The notes: generated by a model not told the origin, from the letters alone. A stretch of 64,000 nt of DNA from an uncultured Pelagibacteraceae bacterium (GCA_902561155.1 CACEOY010000001.1:62001-126000), one strand, 5' to 3'; counted from the first letter of the stretch, positions 54,396 to 63,567 are shown. Made by a program: numbers and translations.

Positions 54396-54680
54396 TTAAT
54401 TATTCGTAAAATTTTCTGCATAAGATTTAATTACAAATCTTTTTTTATTTGGTTCAATTACTTTGTAAATAATGTTGTTATTTTTGGCATATTCTATTGC
54501 TTTTTCTTTTGTCGTAAATTCTATTTTTACTTCGCCTAAAGTATCATTTGAAGACTCCCACCCCATTAAAGGATTTGTAGTTGTATCTTTTGTATCAAAC
54601 TCCAATATCCATTTATCTTCTTTACCCAAACCTGATTGGGTTGCCGTTTTTGAAGGTATATAAATTTTTGCTTTTTTCAT
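54396..54680 (-). CDS. NADH dehydrogenase accessory subunit NDUFS4-like (ETC complex I subunit)
   Basis: A 94-residue soluble protein. AKIYIPSKTATQSGLGKEDKWILEF and LMGWESSNDTLGEVKIEFTTKEKAIEYAKNN, given here in two pieces below 20 residues each as AKIYIPSKTATQSG and MGWESSNDT, match the ETC_C1_NDUFS4 domain. In alphaproteobacteria and mitochondria it is an accessory subunit of respiratory complex I. It lies between the dmdA-like and sbmA-like genes with 1-2 bp spacing; why it is here rather than with complex I genes is not evident. Confidence 0.88.
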   Translation of the reverse strand: MKKAKIYIPSKTATQSGLGKEDKWILEFDTKDTTTNPLMGWESSNDTLGEVKIEFTTKEKAIEYAKNNNIIYKVIEPNKKRFVIKSYAENFTNN

Positions 54681-54681
54681 A

Positions 54682-55788
54682 TTAAACTATTGGTAAATCA
54701 CAAATTTCACCATCCACCAATTTATCATTTATATTAATACTAAAATTATTTTTTCCGTTAAAATAGTCTTTTTTTACCATAGCTATACCAATTATTTTTT
54801 TAAATGTTGGAGAAAAAGCTGCAGATCTTAAATCTCCAATTATTTCTTTGTTATTATTAAGCAAGTCTAAATTGTTTAAATTTATTGTATCTGAATTAAT
54901 CTTTACTCCCATTAGTTTTCTTTTGATACCTCTATCCCAAATCTTTTTTAAGCTATTTTTTCCCAAAAATTCAACATCAGAATTTAAATGCACGAGTTTT
55001 TCAAAGCCGCACTCAAAAGGATTATCGCTTATGAGCATGTCGTTTCCATATGACAATAAGCCTCCTTCAATTCTTTCTGCATGATTTGGCGCACCAGGTT
55101 TAATATTATATTTTTTTCCAACTTCAAAAAGATGATCATATAAATCTAATCCAGCTTTTAGGTTATCTACATGGATTTCATAACCACCTTGTTTTGAAAA
55201 TCCAGATCTTGAGATAAGGAATTTCTTATTTTGAAAATTATAAAAACTATATTTAAAAAATTTTAATTTTGTAATTTCATTTCCAAATACATCTTCCATT
55301 AATTTGAATGATTTTGGACCCTGTACAGCCATGGTATCAATATTTGCTTCAAAAATATTAACATTGAGATTTTTTCCAGCTGCTATCCCTTTTGCGTATA
55401 ACAACACATCCGAGTCAGCTATACACACTCTCCAAATATTATCCTCCAATTTATAAATTAATGGATCATTAACCATGCCTCCATTAGAGTCTATTAAGGG
55501 AACATAATAACAGTTACCTACTTTTGTTTTAGAGAGATCCCGACATGTCATTAATTGAACAAGTTGATGCGCATGTTTACCTGAAATTTCAATTTCTCTT
55601 TGAACTGAAACATCCCAAACTTGAACGTCTTTCTTTAAATGCAAGTATTCTTCATTTATGTTAGAAAAGGTAGTTGGTAGCAACATATGATTGTATACCG
55701 TGTAACTTTTAACACCTTGCTCTTCTATTTTTTTTGTAAAAGGTGTAGACCTTACTCTTCGTGATTTACTAATGTAAAAATTCTTCAT
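54682..55788 (-). CDS. dmdA: DMSP demethylase-like protein (DmdA/GcvT family)
   Basis: DmdA transfers one methyl group of dimethylsulfoniopropionate to tetrahydrofolate, leaving 3-methylmercaptopropionate. The 368-residue protein is of the GcvT fold and has the DmdA-specific N-terminus RRVRSTPFTKKIEEQGVKS with YNHMLLPT, and LVQLMTCRDLSKTKVGNCYY. It lines up without gaps through residue 210 with the Pelagibacter ubique DmdA as I remember it. Two residues differ there: position 197 is Phe (Trp in P. ubique) and 206 is His (Tyr). These lie near the substrate and folate sites, so a variant substrate preference or another DmdA clade is possible. It overlaps the hydrolase gene by 4 bp. Confidence 0.82.
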   Translation of the reverse strand: MKNFYISKSRRVRSTPFTKKIEEQGVKSYTVYNHMLLPTTFSNINEEYLHLKKDVQVWDVSVQREIEISGKHAHQLVQLMTCRDLSKTKVGNCYYVPLIDSNGGMVNDPLIYKLEDNIWRVCIADSDVLLYAKGIAAGKNLNVNIFEANIDTMAVQGPKSFKLMEDVFGNEITKLKFFKYSFYNFQNKKFLISRSGFSKQGGYEIHVDNLKAGLDLYDHLFEVGKKYNIKPGAPNHAERIEGGLLSYGNDMLISDNPFECGFEKLVHLNSDVEFLGKNSLKKIWDRGIKRKLMGVKINSDTINLNNLDLLNNNKEIIGDLRSAAFSPTFKKIIGIAMVKKDYFNGKNNFSININDKLVDGEICDLPIV

Positions 55789-56561
55789 TTGTTTAAAAAT
55801 TCTAAAATTTTTTCTCTCATCTCAAAAGCATTTTCTAAAATTATCATATGACCACAATTTTTAATTACGTGAACTTTAGACTTGTTAATCATTTTTGCAA
55901 ACTTTTCTCCTGATTCTAGTCTAACCATCTTATCAAGATCCCCAAAAATAAAAAACGTTGGACACGTTATACTTTTTACCGCATCAACACCATTTTTGTA
56001 ATTATTACAAGCAATTAAATCTACAGCCAGAACCTCTCTTACTTCTCTAGAAGAATTAAGTATTTTTTGTAATGGATTGCCTCCAATAAATTGTTTTGAG
56101 GATCCATATCCCCATTTCATCATTAAATTTAGAGCCTCCATATCACCAGATAATGCTAGATCAATTAAACTTTTGTTAACAGGTATAGAATAGGACCCTG
56201 CAATAAAAACTATTTTTTCAACTTTTTTTGAGAAGTTTTTTGCAAATTCAAGGGCCTCTAAACATCCTTGAGAGTGAGCAACCAATATAGATTTTTCTAT
56301 ACCAAAATAATCAACAAAATCATTTATCCAATTTGATATTTCTTCTATTGATTTTAAACAAGGTCCTTCAGAATTACCATGTCCTGGAAGATCTAAGGTA
56401 AATACATTAAAACCTTTGTCAGCTAAAAATTGATCAGTTAAAGACCAAACAACATGAGATTGGCCACTACCATGTAACAGAATGATAGTCGGTTTTTTTT
56501 TATCAAAAGGATGCCCAACATCATTTGAAAATATTTTTTTCTCTTTAATTTCCGTAATCAA
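55785..56561 (-). CDS. Alpha/beta-fold hydrolase
   Basis: A 258-residue alpha/beta hydrolase. The oxyanion HG motif is in IILLHGSGQSHVVWSL, the nucleophile elbow is VAHSQGC with Ser97, the acid is in FIFGDLDKMVRL, and the catalytic His is in KNCGHMIILENA. No signal peptide, so cytosolic. Lying between a dmdA-like and a crotonase gene suggests hydrolysis of an ester or thioester in the same pathway, for example a CoA intermediate, but this is speculation. It overlaps the dmdA-like gene by 4 bp. Confidence 0.82.
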   Translation of the reverse strand: MITEIKEKKIFSNDVGHPFDKKKPTIILLHGSGQSHVVWSLTDQFLADKGFNVFTLDLPGHGNSEGPCLKSIEEISNWINDFVDYFGIEKSILVAHSQGCLEALEFAKNFSKKVEKIVFIAGSYSIPVNKSLIDLALSGDMEALNLMMKWGYGSSKQFIGGNPLQKILNSSREVREVLAVDLIACNNYKNGVDAVKSITCPTFFIFGDLDKMVRLESGEKFAKMINKSKVHVIKNCGHMIILENAFEMREKILEFLNK

Positions 56562-56582
56562 TTCAAAACCCTTTATTAAAAA

Positions 56583-57392
56583 TTATTTATCTTTCCATTT
56601 AGGTTCTCTTTTATCAATAAAAGCATCGATACCCTCTTTTGCATCTAGTTTAAGCATATTTTGAACCATCACCTTTGATGCATAATCATAAGCATCGGAA
56701 AGTTTCATATCTAATTGCTTATAAAAAGCTTCTTTACCAATTTTTAAAGTTACTGAGGATTTTTTTGAAATTTTTGAAGCTTTATTCAATACAAAATCTT
56801 TGAGTTTATTTATTTCAATAACATCATTAATTAAACCAATTTTAGCGGCTTTATCTGAAGAAATTAATTCTCCAGTTAAAAGCATCTCCATAGAATGTTT
56901 GTTGGATAAGTTTCTCGAAATAGCAACCATTGGTGTAGAACAAAATAAACCTATGTTTACTCCTGGTGTTGCGAATTTAGCTAAACTACTTGCGTATGCT
57001 AAATCACAACTTGCAACTAATTGACATCCTGCGGCAGTAGCCGTTCCTTCAATTTCTGCAATTATTGGTTTTGGACATTTAATAATTGTTTGCATCATCT
57101 TTGAGCATTTTTTCATTATCTTTAAAAAATATTTTTTTCCTTTATCTGCAGCTTTTCTTGCAGCTTTCAATTCTTTTAAATCATGTCCAGATGAAAATGT
57201 TGACCCCTCCCCTGAAATTATTATTACTCTTACATTTTTATTTAAACTTGCCTTGTTTAAAGCTTTTTGTATTAAATCCATCATATTTTCAGAAAGAGCA
57301 TTTAAATTTTCTGGACTATTTAAGTTAAAACGCATTACTCCATTTTCGTTTAAATAAGTTTCTAAAACTTTGCTATTTTTTCTATAATTCAT
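56583..57392 (-). CDS. Enoyl-CoA hydratase/isomerase family protein lacking both usual catalytic Glu
   Basis: A 269-residue crotonase-fold protein. The oxyanion hole region SSGHDLKEL and the fold motif EIEGTATAAGCQLVASCDLAYA are present. However, at the positions of the two catalytic glutamates of rat enoyl-CoA hydratase, this protein has Gln124 and Gly144 (FATPGVNIGLF). The pattern recalls ECHDC3-like proteins, which also lack the usual pair. It is unlikely to be an ordinary hydratase, and it is not a good match for DmdD, where both Glu are needed. A CoA hydrolase or isomerase role is possible. It is 3 bp from the OsmC gene. Confidence 0.82.
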   Translation of the reverse strand: MNYRKNSKVLETYLNENGVMRFNLNSPENLNALSENMMDLIQKALNKASLNKNVRVIIISGEGSTFSSGHDLKELKAARKAADKGKKYFLKIMKKCSKMMQTIIKCPKPIIAEIEGTATAAGCQLVASCDLAYASSLAKFATPGVNIGLFCSTPMVAISRNLSNKHSMEMLLTGELISSDKAAKIGLINDVIEINKLKDFVLNKASKISKKSSVTLKIGKEAFYKQLDMKLSDAYDYASKVMVQNMLKLDAKEGIDAFIDKREPKWKDK

Positions 57393-57395
57393 AGG

Positions 57396-57845
57396 TTAAT
57401 TAATCTTTACCTTTACTTCATCTGACAAAGAGTTGGCTATAAAGCAATATCGATGAGCCCTCTCTTGTACCTCTTTTATTTTGTTTTCGTCTACAGAAAA
57501 TTCTTTTGAAAATGCTATCTTTGGATTTAATTCAATATTGGTTACTAACATTTTGCCTCTGGAATTTTTTCCTAAAGTAGCTATTGCGTTGTCTGTATAC
57601 CCTGAAACTGGCCAATTCATTTTGGCAGCAAGAGCTAAAAAAGTCATCATATGACAACTGCTTAATGCTGCTGCAAGGGCTTGTTCAGGATTACTATTTT
57701 GTTTGTTTCCGTTCCAATCTGGGGCTGCGTCACCATTTATAACAATCTCATCATTAAATTCAATTTGATGTTTGTTTGAATATTTACCAGGTGATAATTC
57801 TCCTCCATTAAGACTCCATTTGAGATTAATTGATATTTTTGCCAT
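57396..57845 (-). CDS. OsmC/Ohr-family thiol peroxidase-like protein
   Basis: A 149-residue protein of the OsmC family, which reduces organic hydroperoxides through two cysteines. Cys64 in ALSSCHMM and Cys134 in AHRYCFIAN are the conserved pair. The family N-terminus (KISINLKWSLNGGELSPGKY, then NPEQALAAALSSC) is clear. Its presence among methylated-sulfur and acyl-CoA genes could protect against peroxides or handle reactive thiols such as methanethiol released by the pathway; this is inference from position. Confidence 0.88.
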   Translation of the reverse strand: MAKISINLKWSLNGGELSPGKYSNKHQIEFNDEIVINGDAAPDWNGNKQNSNPEQALAAALSSCHMMTFLALAAKMNWPVSGYTDNAIATLGKNSRGKMLVTNIELNPKIAFSKEFSVDENKIKEVQERAHRYCFIANSLSDEVKVKIN

Positions 57846-57858
57846 TATTATAATTAAA

Positions 57859-59487
57859 TTAGTTAAACTCTTTAGCTTTTTTTCTTAACTCGAATTTTTG
57901 TATTTTTCCTGTAGATGTTTTTGGTAGATCGCAAAATTCCACTTTTTTTGGAACTTTAAATCCTGCTAAAGTTTCTTTGCAAAAAGAGATTAGTTCATTT
58001 TCTGTGACCGGTTTGTCCTTTACCATTTCTATGAAAGCACAGGGTACCTCTCCCCACTTTTCATCAGGTTTCGCAACAACAGCAGCAATAGATACTGATG
58101 GATGTTTTGCTAAAGTATTTTCAATTTCTATAGACGAAATATTTTCACCTCCAGAAATAATTATATCTTTTGATCTATCTTGAATTTTTACATAACCATC
58201 AGGATGCATTACTGCTAAATCTCCAGTGTGGAACCAACCGCCCTTCATAGCTTTATCAGTTGCATTTTTATCCTTGAAATATCCTTTCATAACAATATTA
58301 CCTTTGATCATTATCTCACCAATAGTTTTACCATCTTTAGGTACCTCTTTCATGGTTTCAGGATCCATTATAGCTACACCTTCAGTGTTTGGATATCGAA
58401 CTCCTTGCCTAGCTTTAATTTCATTTTGTTTCTCCTCATTAAGTTCATTCCAAGACTCATTCCAAGCACATTGTGTTACGTGACCGTATGTTTCTGTTAA
58501 TCCATATACGTGCATAACTTCGAAACCTAGACTTTTCATTTTTTTAAAAATAATACTAGGGGGTGGCGCACCGGCAGTTAAAACATAAACTTTTTGTTTT
58601 AATTTTTTCCTATCTTTTTCAGGAGCACCCGTTATCATATTTAAAACTATAGGAGCACCTCCAAAATGTGTAACATTGTATTTATCTATTAACTCAAAAA
58701 TTTTTTTAACGTCAATATTTCTCAAACAAATTGTTCGACCTATTAACATTGGTACAGTCCATGGATAACCCCATCCATTACAATGAAACATAGGAACAAT
58801 AGTTAGAAAATTTAACCTATTAGGCATGTTCCATGCAGTAGCACTACCAGTAGACATTAAGTAAGAACCTCTATGATGATATACAACTCCTTTTGGATTT
58901 CCTGTTGTGCCAGAAGTATAACTTAATGAAAGAGCCTGCCATTCATCATCGGGCATTTTCCATTGAAAATTCTCATCACCAGTTTTTAAAAATTCTTCAT
59001 ATTCTCTATCACCGATCTTTTCACACTTTGACTGATCTGCATGCTTATCGTTAATATCAATAATGGTAATTTTTCTTTTTATAGTGCTTAAAGCTTTTTT
59101 TACTTCTACATGAAGCTGGCGGTCTACAACTAATACTTTTGCCTCTCCATGTTCCAAAATATATGAAATTGTTTTTGCATCTAAACGAATATTAATTGTA
59201 TTTAGCACTGCTCCAGTCATGGGCACAGAATAATGTGCTTCGAAGATTTCGGGTGTATTAAAAGCTAAAAAAGAAACAGTGTCCCCTTTTTTAATACCAA
59301 TCTTTGAAAGCGCACTGGCGAATTTTACACATCTTTTATAAACCTCTGACCATGTGTAATTTCTATCTTCATAAATTACTGCTTCATAATTTGGGTAGAT
59401 TTCTTTTGCTCTAACTAAGAAAGTAAGTGGTGTTAATGGAACGAAATTAGCTTTATTTTTCTCTAAATTTTTTTCGTATACACTCAT
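57859..59487 (-). CDS. dmdB: Acyl-CoA synthetase, probable 3-methylmercaptopropionyl-CoA ligase (DmdB)
   Basis: DmdB activates 3-methylmercaptopropionate with ATP and CoA. The 542-residue ANL-family protein has the P-loop SYTSGTTGNPKGVVYHHRGS, TIVPMFHCNGWGYPW, VYGLTETYGHVT, GWFHTGDLAVMHPDGYVKI, and the catalytic lysine near residue 528 in PKTSTGKIQK. Short- to medium-chain acyl-CoA synthetases share these motifs, so identity as DmdB rests on the neighbouring dmdC-like and dmdA-like genes. The DmdB of Ruegeria and Pelagibacter that I recall are of similar length. It is 2 bp from the dehydrogenase gene. Confidence 0.8.
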   Translation of the reverse strand: MSVYEKNLEKNKANFVPLTPLTFLVRAKEIYPNYEAVIYEDRNYTWSEVYKRCVKFASALSKIGIKKGDTVSFLAFNTPEIFEAHYSVPMTGAVLNTINIRLDAKTISYILEHGEAKVLVVDRQLHVEVKKALSTIKRKITIIDINDKHADQSKCEKIGDREYEEFLKTGDENFQWKMPDDEWQALSLSYTSGTTGNPKGVVYHHRGSYLMSTGSATAWNMPNRLNFLTIVPMFHCNGWGYPWTVPMLIGRTICLRNIDVKKIFELIDKYNVTHFGGAPIVLNMITGAPEKDRKKLKQKVYVLTAGAPPPSIIFKKMKSLGFEVMHVYGLTETYGHVTQCAWNESWNELNEEKQNEIKARQGVRYPNTEGVAIMDPETMKEVPKDGKTIGEIMIKGNIVMKGYFKDKNATDKAMKGGWFHTGDLAVMHPDGYVKIQDRSKDIIISGGENISSIEIENTLAKHPSVSIAAVVAKPDEKWGEVPCAFIEMVKDKPVTENELISFCKETLAGFKVPKKVEFCDLPKTSTGKIQKFELRKKAKEFN

Positions 59488-59489
59488 TT

Positions 59490-61250
59490 TCAGTTAAATT
59501 TAGCTTTCATCAAGCTTTCACTGCCAGCTATTGCTGAGTGATAATGACTGTCTATCCTTGGTAAAATTTTATCAAAAAAGTATTTTGCAGTATTTATTTT
59601 TTCCTCATAAAATTCTTTATTTTTATTTGAGTTTTCATAGCTCACTTTAGTCATTTTGAGCCATGAATATCCTAAAGCTACATAACCAAGAACTTTTAAA
59701 AAGTCATTGCATGCCGCGCTGACATCATCTTTTTGATTTTTTAATTTAATATCTAACCAATTTGAAAAATCTAATAAAATTTTTATTTTTTCTTCAAGAA
59801 TATTTGAAAGTCTTTTTAATTCATCATTATTCTTATAATTTTTAATCTCATTTTGAACTAGGGACGTAAATTTTTCTAATGTTCTATTAGTTAGTACTTT
59901 TCTAAATACAAGATCAATTGCTTGCACAGAATTTGTACCCTCATAAATTGGTGTTATTCTATTATCTCTATAGAGTTGTTCGATACCTTGATCTCTTGTA
60001 TAGCCATAACCACCAAAAACTTGAATAGCTTCATTTGTTATTTCCATTCCCATATCTGAAAAAAAAGATTTTACTACAGGTGTCATGAGAGATACCATTT
60101 CATCAGCTTCTTTTCTGATATTTTCATTTGAGTGATTTAAACTTACATCAACTTGTTGAGATAACCAAAAAGCAAGTGATCTTTGGCCTTCAATTATTGA
60201 CTTCATATTCATCAGACTTCTTCTTATATCAGCGTGTTTAAGTATTAAGTCTGTTTCACCATTTTTATTATCGTTTGATTTACCTTGTTTTCTCTCTCTC
60301 GTGTAAGCTAATGAATTTTGATATGCTGTTTCTGAAATACCTAATCCTTGTATTCCAACTATAATTCTTTCTAAATTCATCATTGTAAACATTGAGCTTA
60401 ATCCTTTATTTTCTTTACCAATTAAAAAGCCCTTAGCATTATCGAAGTTAAGAACACAAGTTGGTGAACCTTTGATTCCCATTTTGGTTTCAATAGATAA
60501 AGTGCTAACACCATTTCTAGACCCCACCGAACCATTTTCATTTACATTAAATTTTGGAACTAAAAAAAGACTAATTCCTTTAGTTCCTTCAGGCCCACCT
60601 GGTATTTTTGCTAAAACTAAATGTATGATATTTTCTGTTAAGTCGTGATCACCAGATGTAATAAATATTTTTTGTCCAGTTAAAGAAAATGATCCATCTG
60701 AATTTTTTATTGCTTTTGTTTTTATTAAGCCTAAATCAGTTCCACATTGAGACTCGGTCAAACACATAGTCCCACTCCATTTTCCCTCTACTATTTTTGG
60801 TAAAAACTTGTCTTTAATCTTATCATCTGCGTGATGAAGAATACAATTATAAGCTCCAATACTTAGTTCGCTATATAATTTAAATGATAAACTTGCTGAG
60901 GATAACATTTCTTCAAAAAAAGTACTAACAGTCTTTGGCATTCCTTGACCACCATATTTTGGATCACAAGATAAAGATGTCCATCCATCTGTAATGAATT
61001 TTTTATAAGCTTCTTTATAACCTGGTGGAGATCTTACTATTCCATTTTCATACACACATGGACTGTCATCACCTATTTTAGCTAAGGGATGAACAATTTC
61101 TTGATTTATTTTTGCTGCTTGATCTAAAACATCTTTGACTAAGTCAGAACTTATTTCTTTAAATTTATCAATCTCTTTATAATTTTTATTATCTTTAAGA
61201 TTATCAAAAAGAAACATCATATCTTCAACTGGAGCATTATATGTAGTCAT
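59490..61250 (-). CDS. dmdC: Acyl-CoA dehydrogenase, probable 3-methylmercaptopropionyl-CoA dehydrogenase (DmdC)
   Basis: DmdC oxidises MMPA-CoA to methylthioacryloyl-CoA. This 586-residue flavoprotein is of the long DmdC/ACAD type: CDPKYGGQGMPKTVSTFFEE, MCLTESQCGTDLGLIKT, KIFITSGDHDLTENIIHLVL, and the catalytic-base motif IYEGTNSVQAIDLVFRK in the C-terminal half, followed by about 150 more residues found in this subfamily. The N-terminal YNAPVEDMMFLFDNL is also characteristic. It abuts the downstream dmdB-like gene by 2 bp and starts 1 bp after the fused gene's stop. Confidence 0.85.
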   Translation of the reverse strand: MTTYNAPVEDMMFLFDNLKDNKNYKEIDKFKEISSDLVKDVLDQAAKINQEIVHPLAKIGDDSPCVYENGIVRSPPGYKEAYKKFITDGWTSLSCDPKYGGQGMPKTVSTFFEEMLSSASLSFKLYSELSIGAYNCILHHADDKIKDKFLPKIVEGKWSGTMCLTESQCGTDLGLIKTKAIKNSDGSFSLTGQKIFITSGDHDLTENIIHLVLAKIPGGPEGTKGISLFLVPKFNVNENGSVGSRNGVSTLSIETKMGIKGSPTCVLNFDNAKGFLIGKENKGLSSMFTMMNLERIIVGIQGLGISETAYQNSLAYTRERKQGKSNDNKNGETDLILKHADIRRSLMNMKSIIEGQRSLAFWLSQQVDVSLNHSNENIRKEADEMVSLMTPVVKSFFSDMGMEITNEAIQVFGGYGYTRDQGIEQLYRDNRITPIYEGTNSVQAIDLVFRKVLTNRTLEKFTSLVQNEIKNYKNNDELKRLSNILEEKIKILLDFSNWLDIKLKNQKDDVSAACNDFLKVLGYVALGYSWLKMTKVSYENSNKNKEFYEEKINTAKYFFDKILPRIDSHYHSAIAGSESLMKAKFN

Positions 61251-63473
61251 TTAATTAATTAATGGTTTTCCTGTTTTTAATGTATGAACAATCCTATCTT
61301 GAGTTTTTTTATTTTCTACTAATTTCATAAAGCTGTTTAGTTCCAATTTATACATTTGATCTTCTGTTACCTCTTTATTTAAATCTGTATCACCGCCACT
61401 TAAAACATATGCTAATTCTTTACCAACTTCCATACCGTGATCTAGAATCTTATTATCATTATATAATGCTTCAAGTATTTTGTGCATTTTTTCTCTAGCA
61501 TTTTTACCCGATAATTTAAATTTACATTCTTTAGATGGAGACATATCTACGTTATTATTGAGTAATTTTCTTGCCGCAGGCAGTAGTTCATTTCTATTAA
61601 TTATAACATCATGATTTTTATCCAAAAATAACATAGGTTTAGCCTCTTGAGGAGAAGATGCAGTTTTAGCATAACCAATTATATCAAAAACTTTTAATGG
61701 TGCATAATCTGGATCTGTTTTAGACTCATTGGTTTGACACCATCTCCAAAGTAGTTCTTTACAACCACCTCCAGCAGGCACTAAACCAACAATTGTTTCA
61801 ACTAAACCCATTACTATATTAGTATGCGTAACTACATAATTACTTTGTAATACAACTTCTTCTCCACCTCCTAGGGCTAAACCAGACGGAGCAGATATAA
61901 CTGGGTATTTACAATATTTAAGATGCTTGCAAGTTTCTTGAAAATACTTAATAAATTTTTCAACAGACTTCATATCGTTATTCTTTATAAATTTCATTAC
62001 ATAATTTAGATTTACACCTGCAGAAAATTGCATACTTTCGTTTATTATAATTAGAGGTTTATCTGTAGCCTTTTTCAAAGCATCCATTGAATCATTATCT
62101 AAAGCATTTGCTTTAGTGTTAAACTCAACAATATTAAAATCTTTAAATCTAAATATTTCTGCTGAGTCATTTTTATCTAATTTAATGACTGTTTTTTTAA
62201 TCTTTCCTAATGTTTGTAAGTTAGTATATTTTTGTCGCTCGTCATAAAAACTTTCTGCTTTTTTTTCTTTTAAATCTTTTAAAAATTCATTGTGATTAAT
62301 ATCTCCAATTTTTGAAAAGAAATTTTTCAATCCTATAGACTCTAACATTTCAAACGGGCCCATAGACCAATTAAAACCTAGTCTCAAAGCTTCATCTATG
62401 TCATTATATTCATCAGTTATAGCTGGCACCAGTGAAGATGAGTACAAGATTATTTTTGAAATTACTGACCATGCATATTTACCATACTTATCATTTCTGT
62501 TAATTAATTCTAAAAGGTTTATCTTATCTATTTTTAAATCTATCTTTTTAACTGGAAAGTATTCATTTTTATTTAAATTAAGAGCTTCAAGAGTCTTTTT
62601 ATTCTCAGACTTATTCATCCTATAAAACCCTCCCTTACCTTTTCTACCCGTATAACCAGTTTCAATTAATTTTTTGATAATCGGTAAACCAGAAACAACT
62701 TTTTGAAAATCATCTTCTTTGGGTAATTCTTTTTGAAAACTTTTGAGAACATCTGACATTAAATCAATACCTATCAAGTCATATAAAGCAAAAACTCCTG
62801 TTTTAGGTATACCCATAGGTCTACCAAATACAGCATCAGCTTCTTCAATAGAAAGATCCATATCAACCGCTTCTGTCATCGCTACTTGCATAGCATATAC
62901 TCCTATTCTGTTTCCTAAAAAACCAGGAGTGTCACCACAAACAATTACACCTTTACCTAATTTTTCTTCACTAAAATCTTTTAAATAATTAATTTTATTT
63001 TGGTCGTTCAGCTTATCTCTAACTATTTCTAGTAATCCCATATATCTAACTGGATTGAAAAAGTGTGTAATACAAAAATCTTTTTTGTCTTCTGCTTTTA
63101 ATTTTTTTGATAATACTTTTAAAGGAATAGTTGATGTATTTGACGAAACAATTGAGTCTTTTTTTCTTTTATCAAATATTTTTTTATAAATATTATGTTT
63201 GATATCAATTCTTTCAACAACTGCCTCTACAATCCAGTCTGCATCAGAAACATTTTCAAAATCATCGATAATATTGCCAACCTTCAAATTTTTAATTTTA
63301 TCTTTTTCAAATAATAACGGCGGTCTAGATTTTAGAATTCTTTCTTTAGCTTTTTCAGAAATTTCAGTTTTTAAATCTAATAATATGACTGGTATATTAG
63401 CATTGCATAAATGAGCAGCTATTCCACTCCCCATTGTTCCAGATCCTATTACAACTACTTTTTTAATATTCAT
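61251..63473 (-). CDS. 3-Hydroxyacyl-CoA dehydrogenase/enoyl-CoA hydratase fusion (inverted FadB order)
   Basis: A 740-residue bifunctional protein. Residues 1-300 are the NAD-binding 3-hydroxyacyl-CoA dehydrogenase part (VVVIGSGTMGSGIAAHLCN, SSNTSTIPLKVL, ITHFFNPVRYMGLLEIV), then the C-terminal HAD domains; from about residue 455 an enoyl-CoA hydratase domain with GLALGGGEEVVLQSNY and VMGLVETIVGLVPAGGG that keeps both catalytic Glu. This order (dehydrogenase first) is the reverse of E. coli FadB. ATG 63473 is chosen because the longer ORF runs through tRNA-Pro. It is the first gene of the array, 7 bp after that tRNA. It could supply the hydratase step for methylthioacryloyl-CoA, or act in general beta-oxidation. 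Confidence 0.9.
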   Translation of the reverse strand: MNIKKVVVIGSGTMGSGIAAHLCNANIPVILLDLKTEISEKAKERILKSRPPLLFEKDKIKNLKVGNIIDDFENVSDADWIVEAVVERIDIKHNIYKKIFDKRKKDSIVSSNTSTIPLKVLSKKLKAEDKKDFCITHFFNPVRYMGLLEIVRDKLNDQNKINYLKDFSEEKLGKGVIVCGDTPGFLGNRIGVYAMQVAMTEAVDMDLSIEEADAVFGRPMGIPKTGVFALYDLIGIDLMSDVLKSFQKELPKEDDFQKVVSGLPIIKKLIETGYTGRKGKGGFYRMNKSENKKTLEALNLNKNEYFPVKKIDLKIDKINLLELINRNDKYGKYAWSVISKIILYSSSLVPAITDEYNDIDEALRLGFNWSMGPFEMLESIGLKNFFSKIGDINHNEFLKDLKEKKAESFYDERQKYTNLQTLGKIKKTVIKLDKNDSAEIFRFKDFNIVEFNTKANALDNDSMDALKKATDKPLIIINESMQFSAGVNLNYVMKFIKNNDMKSVEKFIKYFQETCKHLKYCKYPVISAPSGLALGGGEEVVLQSNYVVTHTNIVMGLVETIVGLVPAGGGCKELLWRWCQTNESKTDPDYAPLKVFDIIGYAKTASSPQEAKPMLFLDKNHDVIINRNELLPAARKLLNNNVDMSPSKECKFKLSGKNAREKMHKILEALYNDNKILDHGMEVGKELAYVLSGGDTDLNKEVTEDQMYKLELNSFMKLVENKKTQDRIVHTLKTGKPLIN

Positions 63474-63480
63474 ATGATTT

Positions 63481-63557
<77 letters not shown>

Positions 63558-63567
63558 AAAGTCTATT

